Shown one piece after another: positions 1 through 5,955 of a stretch of 7,480 bases of DNA (position 1 is the stretch's first letter; the number at the start of each line of letters is the position of its first letter). The position numbers and the translations under genes were made by a program. This DNA is from Candidatus Eiseniibacteriota bacterium (GTDB lineage Bacteria > Eisenbacteria > RBG-16-71-46 > CAIMUX01 > WJJG01): positions 1 through 7,480 of the forward strand of contig VGIY01000125.1 of assembly GCA_016867695.1 (NCBI GenBank), read 5' to 3'. The notes beneath the pieces are model-generated. The model was not told the DNA's origin and ran no database searches. It worked only from the letters and a program-made list of their open reading frames with translations.

Positions 1-1
1 G

Positions 2-481
2 GAAGCGGAGGCTCGCCGCGCGGAGGCGCTCGGCTGGCGCGTCGTGCGGCTGCGCACCGGCATCGTGCTCGACCCGCGGGGCGGGGCGCTCGCGGCCATG
101 CTGCCTCTCTATCGAGCCGGTCTCGGCGGGCCGCTCGGCGCGGGGCGGCAGTGGTGGCCCTGGATCGACGCGCGCGACCTGGCGGCGCTCATCGCCCACC
201 TGCTCGAGCGCGGAGCGACGGGAGCCGTCAACGCGGTGGCGCCCGAGCCGATCCGGCAGCGCGACTTCGCCCGCGCCCTGGGGCGCGCCCTGCGCCGCCC
301 GGCGTTCCTGCCCGCCCCCGCTCCGGCGATGAAGGCCCTGCTGGGCGGGTTCGCCGGCGAACTCCTGGCCAGCCGCCGAGTCGTGCCTGGCGCGGCCCGG
401 CGGGCGGGGTTCGCCTGGCGGCACGGCGCTCTCGCCGCGGCGCTCGCGGATCTCATCGCTTCGAGGAAGGACATGCCATGA
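2..481 (+). CDS. TIGR01777-family SDR / epimerase (YfcH-like), C-terminal part
   Basis: This is the last 159 codons of a gene whose start lies outside the window; the reading frame is open from base 2. It matches the C-terminal half of the TIGR01777 family (E. coli YfcH, human SDR39U1), atypical extended short-chain dehydrogenases presumed to bind NAD(P) and to act in the cytoplasm on an unknown substrate. Visible family landmarks are RTGIVLDPRGGALAAM, then GGPLGAGRQWWPWIDARDL (residues 42-60 of the fragment), the GAVNAVAPEP segment, and the C-terminal DUF1731 domain from about residue 98 (RRPAFLPAP, then GELLASRRVVP and RRAGFAWRHG). The Rossmann N-terminus with its glycine motif is cut off, so cofactor binding cannot be checked. 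The stop overlaps the next start (ATGA), implying translational coupling with the aldehyde dehydrogenase. Family assignment is firm; the reaction is unknown. Confidence 0.9.
   Translation, partial: EAEARRAEALGWRVVRLRTGIVLDPRGGALAAMLPLYRAGLGGPLGAGRQWWPWIDARDLAALIAHLLERGATGAVNAVAPEPIRQRDFARALGRALRRPAFLPAPAPAMKALLGGFAGELLASRRVVPGAARRAGFAWRHGALAAALADLIASRKDMP
463..470 (+). promoter_or_regulatory. Shine-Dalgarno site of the aldehyde dehydrogenase gene
   Basis: GAGGAAGG ends 7 nt before the ATG at 478. It lies inside the end of the upstream SDR gene and fixes the dehydrogenase start at MTYTSVYPATGEL. The frame stays open far upstream, so this site is what decides the start. Confidence 0.75.
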
Positions 482-1851
482 CCTACACGTCCGTCTACCC
501 GGCCACCGGCGAGCTCCACGCGCGCTTCGACGCGCTGGACGCGGGAGAGGCCCTGCGGATCCTCGAGCGCTCCGCCGGAGCCTTCGCCTCCTGGCGGCGG
601 AGGTCTCCCGGCGAGCGGGCCCGTGGCCTGGAGCCGCTGGCGGCGGCGCTGCGCGGGCGCGCCGGCGACTACGCGCGCCTGATCACGCTGGAGATGGGCA
701 AGCCGATCGTCGAGGCGCGGGCCGAGATCGAGAAGTGCGCGGCGTTGGCCGACGCCTACGCCCGCCTGGCGCCGGCGTGGCTGGAGGACGAGTTGGTCGA
801 CGCCGGCGGCCGGGAGCACCGCGTGGCCTTCGAGCCCCTGGGCGTGATCCTGTCGATCATGCCCTGGAACTTCCCCTTCTGGCAGGCGATGCGCTTCGCC
901 GTGCCGGCGCTCCTGGCGGGGAACGCGAGCCTGCTCAAGCCGGCGCGCAACACGCCGCGTTGCGCGCTCGCCCTCGCCGAGGTCTTCCTTGCCGCCGGCT
1001 TCCCGGAGGGACTGCTGCAGGCGCTGCTCGCCGACCACGACACGGTCGCCCGCCTGATCGCCGACGAGCGCGTGCGCGGGGTCTCCTTCACCGGCGGCAC
1101 GGAGGCCGGCGCGAGCATCGCTTCGCTGGCGGGCCGACACCTCAAGAAGGCGGTGCTCGAGCTGGGCGGCTCGGATCCGTTCATCGTTCTCGCCGACGCC
1201 GACGCCGACTTCGCCGCCGAGGGGGCGGTCCGCGGCCGGATGGTGAACACCGGGCAGAGCTGCATCGCCGCCAAGCGGTTCATCCTGCGCCGCGAGATCG
1301 CCGGGCCCTTCACCGCCCGCTTCGTCGAGCGCATGGCCGCGCTGCGCGTGGGGGATCCGCTCGCAGAGACGACGCAGGTGGGGCCGCTCGTCGGCGAGGA
1401 GGCGGCGCGGGAGATCGAGGAGCAGCTTGCCGAGGCGGTGGCCCGGGGAGCGCGCGTGCTCACCGGAGGCGCGCGCCCGCGCCCAGGCCCCTTCTTCGCC
1501 CCAACGGTGGTCGGCGGCGTCGACTCCGACATGCGCATCTGGCGCGAGGAGGTCTTCGGACCGATCGCGCCGCTCCTGGTCGTCGACACCGACGAGGAGG
1601 CGATCGCCCTGGCCAACGCGAGCGCCTTCGGTCTCGGGGCGAGCCTGTGGACGCGCGACGAGGCTCGCGGGCTGGAGCTGTCGAGGTCCATCGAGGCGGG
1701 CACGGTCTTCGTCAACTCGGTGGTCCAGTCGGACCCGCGCATGCCCTTCGGCGGCGTGAAGCGGAGCGGGCTCGGGCGGGAGCTCTCGCGCTACGGGCTG
1801 CTCGAGTTCTGCAACATCAAGGGCATCAGCGTCTACGGGCACGGCGCGTAG
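478..1851 (+). CDS. NAD(P)-dependent succinate-semialdehyde dehydrogenase (Sad/GabD1 type)
   Basis: A complete 457-residue aldehyde dehydrogenase, close in length to E. coli Sad (YneI). It would oxidise succinic semialdehyde to succinate with NAD(P)+ in the cytoplasm. All catalytic landmarks are present: EMGKP (from 72), PWNFP (129-133) with the oxyanion Asn131, cofactor Lys154 in LLKPA, FTGGTEAG (204-211), general base Glu228 in LELGGSDPF, nucleophile Cys262 in NTGQSCIAAKRF, and EEVFGP (357-362). The NTGQSC-IAAKRF context, the short N-terminus and the C-terminal LLEFCNIKG segment fit the Sad/GabD1 subfamily better than classic GabD. The chosen ATG has a good Shine-Dalgarno site and begins with the usual VYPATGE-type sequence. 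It overlaps the SDR by 4 nt and precedes fumarase by 41 nt. The ALDH fold is certain; the substrate is inferred from subfamily, and related C4/C5 semialdehydes are possible. Confidence 0.9.
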   Translation: MTYTSVYPATGELHARFDALDAGEALRILERSAGAFASWRRRSPGERARGLEPLAAALRGRAGDYARLITLEMGKPIVEARAEIEKCAALADAYARLAPAWLEDELVDAGGREHRVAFEPLGVILSIMPWNFPFWQAMRFAVPALLAGNASLLKPARNTPRCALALAEVFLAAGFPEGLLQALLADHDTVARLIADERVRGVSFTGGTEAGASIASLAGRHLKKAVLELGGSDPFIVLADADADFAAEGAVRGRMVNTGQSCIAAKRFILRREIAGPFTARFVERMAALRVGDPLAETTQVGPLVGEEAAREIEEQLAEAVARGARVLTGGARPRPGPFFAPTVVGGVDSDMRIWREEVFGPIAPLLVVDTDEEAIALANASAFGLGASLWTRDEARGLELSRSIEAGTVFVNSVVQSDPRMPFGGVKRSGLGRELSRYGLLEFCNIKGISVYGHGA

Positions 1852-1892
1852 GCCGACGCGCAGGAGCGGCGAGCACGGCGAAGGGGGGGCGG

Positions 1893-3329
1893 ATGCGGGA
1901 CTCGCACGACGCGGAGAATCCCGGCGCGGGGGCCGGGACGGCGGCGACGCGCATCGAGCACGATGCCATGGGCGAGATCGCCGTGCCGGCGGCCTCCTAC
2001 TGGGGAGCGCAGACCCAGCGTGCGCTGCAGCAGGCCCCCGTCTCCGGGCGGCGGATGCCCGAGCCGCTCATCCGGGCGCTGGGCCTGATCAAGCGCTGCG
2101 CCGCCGAGACCCACCGCGACCTCGGCCTGCTCGACGCGCCGGCCGCCGAGGCGATCCTCCGCGCCGCGTCCGAGGTGGCCGCCGGCCGCTGGAGCGACCA
2201 CTTTCCCCTCGACGTCCTCCAGACCGGGTCGGGCACGTCGACCCACATGAACGCCAACGAGGTCATCGCCAACCGGGCCAACGAGCTGCTCGGCGCGCCG
2301 CTCGGCCTCCGAGCGCCGGTGCATCCCAACGATCACGTCAATCTCGGGCAGTCCTCTAACGACGTCTTCCCCTCGGCGGTCCACATCGCCGCGCGCGGGG
2401 CGGCGGAGGAGCTGCTCGGCGCGCTGCGGGAGCTGCGGGGCGATCTGGAGCGCAAGCGGGACGAGTTCGCCGCGGTCGTCAAGCCCGGGCGCACGCACCT
2501 GCAGGACGCCGTGCCGGTGACGCTGGGCCAGGAGTTCTCCGCCTACGCGCATCAGATCGCCCAGGCCGAACGGCGCCTGCGCGCGGCGCTGCCGGCGATC
2601 GAGGAGCTGCCCCTCGGCGGCACGGCGGTCGGCACCGGCCTCGGGGCGCACCCTGAATTCGCCGCGCGCACGATCGCCCGGCTGGCGGCGGAGACCGGGT
2701 GTCCGCTGCGGCCGGCGCCGAACCGCTTCGAGGCGCTGGCCGCGCGCGACGCGCTCGTCGAGCTGATGGGCGCGGTCAACGCGCTGGCGGTGGCGGCGAT
2801 CAAGATCGCCAACGACCTGCGCCTGCTGTCCAGCGGGCCGAGGACGGGGCTGGGCGAGCTGCGCTTGCCGGCGCTGCAGCCCGGCTCCTCGATCATGCCC
2901 GGCAAGGTCAATCCCGTCGTGCCGGAGATCGTCATGCAGGCGGCCGCGCAGGCGATGGGCGCGCACCTGGCGGTGACGATCGGGGGCCAGCACGGGCCGC
3001 TGGAGCTCAACGTGATGATGCCGCTCATCGCCGACAGCGTGCTCGGCTCGGTCCAGGCGCTGGCGCGCAGCCTGCGGCTGCTGGGAGAGCGCTGCGTGCG
3101 GGGGATCGAGGCGGACGCCGCCGTCTGCGCGGCCGCGGCGGAGCGCAGCCTGGCACTGGCGATGCCGCTGGCCGCCCTCGTGGGCCACGATCGTGCCGCC
3201 GCGATCGCCCGGCGGGCGTTGGCGGAGGGCCGGCCCGTGCGCGAGGTCGCCGTGGACGAAGGGCTCCTGACCGATCGGGAAGCCCGGGAGCTGCTCGACC
3301 CGGCGCGGTTGAGCGATCCCGGCAAGTAG
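1893..3329 (+). CDS. fumC: Class II fumarate hydratase
   Basis: A complete 478-residue member of the fumarase/aspartase superfamily, which as a homotetramer would interconvert fumarate and (S)-malate in the TCA cycle. Conserved blocks in order: RIEHDAMGE (20-28), TGSGTSTHMNANE (111-123), HPNDHVNLGQSSND (144-157), GRTHLQDAVPVTLGQE with His202, and the signature GSSIMPGKVNP (331-341) on the mobile loop with the catalytic Ser pair 332-333. GRTH rather than GRTQ favours fumarase over aspartase. The overall pattern (RALGLIK near the N-terminus, GGTAVGTGLGA, LQPGSSIMPGKVNPVVPE, short C-terminus) resembles the Mycobacterium-type fumarase more than E. coli FumC. The ATG at 1893 is the only start upstream of the conserved core; it has a G-run (1883-1889) as a weak ribosome site. 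About 18 residues before RIEH are low-complexity Gly/Ala. It is likely co-transcribed with the dehydrogenase. Confidence 0.93.
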   Translation: MRDSHDAENPGAGAGTAATRIEHDAMGEIAVPAASYWGAQTQRALQQAPVSGRRMPEPLIRALGLIKRCAAETHRDLGLLDAPAAEAILRAASEVAAGRWSDHFPLDVLQTGSGTSTHMNANEVIANRANELLGAPLGLRAPVHPNDHVNLGQSSNDVFPSAVHIAARGAAEELLGALRELRGDLERKRDEFAAVVKPGRTHLQDAVPVTLGQEFSAYAHQIAQAERRLRAALPAIEELPLGGTAVGTGLGAHPEFAARTIARLAAETGCPLRPAPNRFEALAARDALVELMGAVNALAVAAIKIANDLRLLSSGPRTGLGELRLPALQPGSSIMPGKVNPVVPEIVMQAAAQAMGAHLAVTIGGQHGPLELNVMMPLIADSVLGSVQALARSLRLLGERCVRGIEADAAVCAAAAERSLALAMPLAALVGHDRAAAIARRALAEGRPVREVAVDEGLLTDREARELLDPARLSDPGK

Positions 3330-3334
3330 CGGAC

Positions 3335-3351
3335 CGGGGTCGCCGGCCCCG
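3335..3351 (+). terminator. Weak candidate terminator hairpin after fumarase
   Basis: CGGGG (3335-3339) can pair with CCCCG (3347-3351) across a 7-nt loop, 5 nt after the fumarase stop codon. An alternative pairing, GCCGG with CCGGC, overlaps it. There is no T-tract, so intrinsic termination is doubtful; it could stabilise the 3' end or assist Rho-dependent termination. Confidence 0.25.
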
Positions 3352-3372
3352 CCGGCCGGCTTCTCGATACCG

Positions 3373-3406
3373 CCCCTCGCAGCCCCTCGCCACCACAACC
3401 CCTCGC
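3373..3406. repeat. Three direct copies of CCCCTCGC
   Basis: CCCCTCGC occurs at 3373-3380, 3383-3390 and 3399-3406, immediately upstream of the candidate promoter. The copies are 10 and 16 nt apart (start to start). They could be activator or repressor sites or simple low-complexity drift; nothing in the sequence decides. Confidence 0.5.
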
Positions 3407-3413
3407 TGCCGGG

Positions 3414-3442
3414 TTGCATCCGCTCCGTCCCTGGGCTACGAT
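3414..3442 (+). promoter_or_regulatory. Candidate sigma-70-like promoter for the propeller gene
   Basis: TTGCAT (3414-3419) and TACGAT (3437-3442) are separated by 17 nt, matching 3/6 and 4/6 of the sigma-70 consensus. It would start transcription near 3449 and give a leader of about 150 nt before the GTG at 3598. It is the best promoter-like pair seen in this GC-rich spacer, but it rests on consensus matching alone. Confidence 0.4.
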
Positions 3443-3588
3443 CATGCGCGTCGAATAGATTGGCGCAGAGAGCAGCCGCGAATTCGACCGACGGACTTCC
3501 TTCACGACAGTGCGTTCATCCAGTTCGCTCCAGGGGCACGGCATCGGCCGGCAGCGCGCGCAGTGGGCGCGGCCGGGGGGACACAACC

Positions 3589-3594
3589 GGAGGG
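3589..3594 (+). promoter_or_regulatory. Ribosome binding site deciding the GTG start at 3598
   Basis: GGAGGG sits 3 nt upstream of a GTG codon that begins a typical signal peptide. The spacing is on the short side. Earlier in-frame starts (from 3460) would place about 46 charged or polar residues before the hydrophobic segment, which is less plausible for a secreted protein. Confidence 0.55.
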
Positions 3595-3597
3595 CGG

Positions 3598-4755
3598 GTG
3601 GCCGGACGCACGGTCCGAATCGTGGTTCTATGCCTGGCGGCAGCCTCCCTGGCCTCTTCGCGGGCGGCGGTGAACAAGGGGCTGGTCGGGGGCGACGTCG
3701 GGATCATCTCCACCGACGAGCGCGTCTACGGCTACAGCGCCTCCTCGGGCGTCTGGGTCTCGCGGGCCATCGACGGCCGCGTGATGGAGCAGCAGGTCGG
3801 TGACTATCTGGGCGCCGTGCTGACGACCGAGGAGCTGCTGGCCTACAACTCGGTGGGCAACCTCTGGGCCGAGACCGCCTACTCGGGCCTGCCCCAGGAG
3901 CTCTCCGCCCGCGGGGCGGTCGCGGTCCTGCTCACCACAGAAGCCTGCTACGGCATCTCGACCGTCTGGGGCGCCTGGCGCGCGGAGCCCTTTCCCCTAG
4001 CGGGCAACGGCAGCGGGTGCGCCTCGGGCGGCAACTTCGGGCTGGTCTGGGGGGGCTCGCGCGCCTGCGCCTACGGCGCCGGGACCCATCAGTGGCTGCC
4101 CCTCGAGGCGGGCGCCCCGGTCGCCGGAGGCTTCGCCCGCAACGGCCTCGGGATCGTCTGGACGCAGAACCAGGTCTTCGCCTATCGAACCTCGCCCGCC
4201 GCCTGGATCGCGCAACCCGTACAGGAAGCCCAGGGCGTCTGCGTCGTCGGGGAGGGGCAGACGGGACTCGTCTGGTCAGCGCGCCGGGCCCACGGCTTCA
4301 GCATGCAGACGGGCGGTTGGGCCACGATCACCGTCGCCGAGGGCGTGCGCGGCGGAGCCGCCGGCGGCCGCGTGGCGCTGGTCTGGTCGGACAGCCGGGT
4401 CTACAGCTTCAACGCGCAGACGGGAGCCTGGACCTACACCGAGCTGGGGCGGGGCGGCGCCCAGGGATTGGAGCCGGCGCCGATGGAGGCCCCCTCGATC
4501 GTCGTCTCGCCCAATCCCTGTCCCGAGTCGACGGTCCGCTTCGCGTTGCCGGGGGACGAGCCGTGGCGGATCGCGATCGTCGACGCCGAAGGTCGCCGCG
4601 TGGCCGCGGGTGAAACGCCCGGCGGGGCCGCCGGCGCCCATTGGGCGTGGGACCGCCTCGGGCCCGACGGCCGCCCCGTGCCGGCAGGGGTCTACTGGAT
4701 GAAGGCCGAGTCCCGCGACCGCTCTGAGGCCCGCCGCATCGTGCTGCTGCCCTGA
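3598..4755 (+). CDS. Secreted seven-repeat beta-propeller-like protein with FlgD/T9SS-type C-terminal domain
   Basis: A 385-residue protein, GTG start. Residues 1-23 form a signal peptide (RTVR, a hydrophobic core IVVLCLAAASLA, probable cleavage after SRA). Residues 35 to about 283 divide into seven repeats starting at 35, 72, 109, 148, 185, 223 and 260, each 37-39 long. Each opens with a G/A-hydrophobic-hydrophobic segment (GLVW, GIVW, ALVW in the later ones), has an aromatic or Ile at position 12, and a Trp at position 19 in all seven (W53, 90, 127, 166, 203, 241, 278). This is the pattern of a seven-bladed beta-propeller with short blades, kelch-like in its aromatic/Trp spacing. Residues about 300-385 (VVSPNPCPES, GRRV at 332, PAGVYWMK at 362-369) are a FlgD-Ig/Por-secretion-like domain, common as a C-terminal sorting or anchoring module in FCB bacteria. 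Ligand and function are unknown. It is convergent with the Gate gene. Confidence 0.8.
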   Translation: MAGRTVRIVVLCLAAASLASSRAAVNKGLVGGDVGIISTDERVYGYSASSGVWVSRAIDGRVMEQQVGDYLGAVLTTEELLAYNSVGNLWAETAYSGLPQELSARGAVAVLLTTEACYGISTVWGAWRAEPFPLAGNGSGCASGGNFGLVWGGSRACAYGAGTHQWLPLEAGAPVAGGFARNGLGIVWTQNQVFAYRTSPAAWIAQPVQEAQGVCVVGEGQTGLVWSARRAHGFSMQTGGWATITVAEGVRGGAAGGRVALVWSDSRVYSFNAQTGAWTYTELGRGGAQGLEPAPMEAPSIVVSPNPCPESTVRFALPGDEPWRIAIVDAEGRRVAAGETPGGAAGAHWAWDRLGPDGRPVPAGVYWMKAESRDRSEARRIVLLP

Positions 4756-4786
4756 GCCTCCCCGATCCGATCGCCCGCCGCCGCCG

Positions 4787-4805
4787 CCTCGAGGTCCTGT
4801 CGAGG
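4787..4805 (+). terminator. Candidate hairpin after the propeller gene
   Basis: CCTCGA (4787-4792) and TCGAGG (4800-4805) form a perfect 6-bp stem with a 7-nt loop, about 30 nt after the stop at 4755. There is no T-tract. It lies between convergent genes and could act as a weak terminator. Confidence 0.3.
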
Positions 4806-4806
4806 C

Positions 4807-4848
4807 CCGCCTGCCTCCCACCCCGGACCGCCTGCCTCCCGCCCCGGC
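4807..4848. repeat. Two tandem copies of a 21-bp unit
   Basis: Positions 4807-4827 and 4828-4848 are back-to-back 21-bp copies that differ at only two positions (unit positions 14 and 21). The unit begins CCGCCTGCCTCCC. They lie in the 124-nt gap between convergent stop codons, so they are probably non-coding. Two-copy tandem duplications of this kind usually arise by replication slippage. Confidence 0.8.
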
Positions 4849-4861
4849 CCGGAGCCCCGCC

Positions 4862-4896
4862 CGGGCGCGCCGTCGCCCTCTAGCGCAGGGCGCCCG
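4862..4896 (-). terminator. Nested GC inverted repeats across the end of the Gate gene
   Basis: CGGGCGC (4862-4868) can pair with GCGCCCG (4890-4896), and inside it GCCCT (4875-4879) with AGGGC (4887-4891), so the two foldings are alternatives. Both span the stop codon of the leftward gene at 4880-4882. No T-tract follows on either strand. It may end or protect the message, but is weak evidence for a true terminator. Confidence 0.25.
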
Positions 4897-5881
4897 CGCC
4901 GGCGCTCTCGGGCCGCGGGCGCAGGCCCCACGGCAGGCGCTCGGTCGCCCGCACGATCCACGCCGCCATGGCCACACGGGGGACGACGATCCAGAACACC
5001 GACGCCCCCACGGCGGCGAGCAGGATCGTGTCCTCGAGCAGGGAGTGGTTGATCCCGATCGAGGTGTGCAGGGCGCGCACTTCGCGGGAGTCGAGCTGCC
5101 GCTCGCGCAGCTCCTCGATCAGCAGTCCGCTGCCGAACGTCACTCCGAGGACCTGGGCCGTTACCCAGGGGAACGCCACGCGCCGGCGCAGGCCGAGCGC
5201 GCGCAGCAGCGGGCCGACGCTCCTCTCCAGCCGCTCCAGCCATCCCGCCGCCCGCATCCACTCGGTGGCGATCATCATCGCGGTGACGACGAGCACGACC
5301 TTGACCATGAGCCGCAGCGCTTCTTCGCCCCAGCCGACGAGGAAGGCGGCGAGACCGCCCCCGGCCGGCACGGCTGTCTGGCTCGACGCCGGCACGAAGC
5401 GCAGCCAGAGGCCGGGGAGTCTCAGCGCCTCGAGGCCGGCGATCGACCAGGCGACGGCGGCGCCGACGAGGAAGGAGGCGACCAGTCGCGCCGCCAGCAC
5501 CCACCACCAGGGGGTGCCGGCGCGGTCCTGGACCGAGGACTCGATGATCAGGTTGTGGGCCACGAGAGCCATGGCCCCCAGCACGGTGACCGCCTCGGGC
5601 GCAAGGGGCAGCATGGCCATGGCGCCGAGGAGGGCGTAGATCCCCGCCAGCCATCCCGTCAGCAGCGGCAGCGCCGCCTCGCCGGGCAGCCGGAAGAGCG
5701 CCATTAGGGGTTCCCCGATCGCGGCGAGCCGCTCGAGCCATCCCGTCCAGCGCAGCAGCGCGACGCCGAGCGAGATGGGAAGCATCAGGCGGGCGAGAAG
5801 GAAGATCGTCCGCCCCGCGCGGGGAAGGGCGCGGCCGAGCACCAAGCGAGCCTGATCGCGGAGTCGGGGTTCGATCGACAT
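4880..5881 (-). CDS. Two-Gate 'nucleoside recognition' domain integral membrane protein
   Basis: A 333-residue multi-pass membrane protein with hydrophobic segments at about 24-43, 71-109, 127-150, 176-204, 236-254 and 284-310. It belongs to the nucleoside recognition (Gate, PF07670) family, related to SpmA/SpmB and to the gate regions of CNT transporters and FeoB. The two halves resemble each other: TGWLAGIYALLGAMA followed by AHNLIIESSVQ (108-118) in the first, and VTAQVLGVTFGSGLLIEEL followed by INHSLLEDT (277-285) in the second. His109/Glu114 and His279/Glu283 stand at matching places and are candidate binding residues. The substrate is unknown; members are predicted transporters of nucleosides or other solutes. 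The ATG at 5881 gives a basic N-terminus before the first membrane segment but has no Shine-Dalgarno site: a terminator T-tract lies directly before it. No separate promoter was found. Confidence 0.85.
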   Translation of the reverse strand: MSIEPRLRDQARLVLGRALPRAGRTIFLLARLMLPISLGVALLRWTGWLERLAAIGEPLMALFRLPGEAALPLLTGWLAGIYALLGAMAMLPLAPEAVTVLGAMALVAHNLIIESSVQDRAGTPWWWVLAARLVASFLVGAAVAWSIAGLEALRLPGLWLRFVPASSQTAVPAGGGLAAFLVGWGEEALRLMVKVVLVVTAMMIATEWMRAAGWLERLERSVGPLLRALGLRRRVAFPWVTAQVLGVTFGSGLLIEELRERQLDSREVRALHTSIGINHSLLEDTILLAAVGASVFWIVVPRVAMAAWIVRATERLPWGLRPRPESAGAGALR

Positions 5882-5882
5882 G

Positions 5883-5919
5883 AAAAAGGGGTCGGGCCGT
5901 CCAGCCGACGGCCCGACCC
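5883..5919 (-). terminator. Strong intrinsic terminator of the SdrD-like protein gene
   Basis: On the minus strand a perfect 13-bp GC-rich stem (5919-5907 with 5901-5889), with a 5-nt loop, is followed after one base by five Ts (5887-5883). This is a textbook Rho-independent terminator for the leftward gene ending at 5956, 37 nt upstream. There is no T-tract on the other side, so it is one-directional. The T-tract ends 1 nt from the ATG of the next leftward gene, an unusual placement. Confidence 0.9.
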
Positions 5920-5955
5920 GCGAGCCTCTCTCCAGTTGCCCAGTCTAGCGCGCGT

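Larger units (their letters stand above)
3330..3597. other. Intergenic region between fumarase and the propeller gene
   Basis: This 268-nt spacer holds no convincing gene. It contains a weak GC hairpin just after the fumarase stop, three direct copies of CCCCTCGC (starting at 3373, 3383 and 3399), a candidate promoter around 3414-3442, and an untranslated leader leading to the ribosome site at 3589. The frame of the downstream gene is open from 3460, but that upstream part has no signal peptide or good ribosome site, so it is treated as leader. Confidence 0.6.

Noticed and set aside
109..1842. A 577-codon open frame on the minus strand across the SDR and dehydrogenase genes
   Set aside because: It is antisense to two confidently identified genes, and its translation is Arg/Ala/Gly/Asp-rich without any domain. 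Such shadows are expected at this GC content.
1833..3419. A 528-codon minus-strand open frame opposite fumarase
   Set aside because: It is fully antisense to fumC with low-complexity composition and no ribosome site; a GC-driven shadow.
3460..3597. Extending the propeller protein upstream to the start at 3460
   Set aside because: It would add 46 polar residues ahead of the signal peptide and has no ribosome site; the GTG at 3598 fits better.
4968..5707. Two plus-strand open frames of about 220 codons opposite the Gate gene
   Set aside because: Both are antisense to a clear membrane protein gene and are Ser/Arg- or Gly/Gln-rich without domains.
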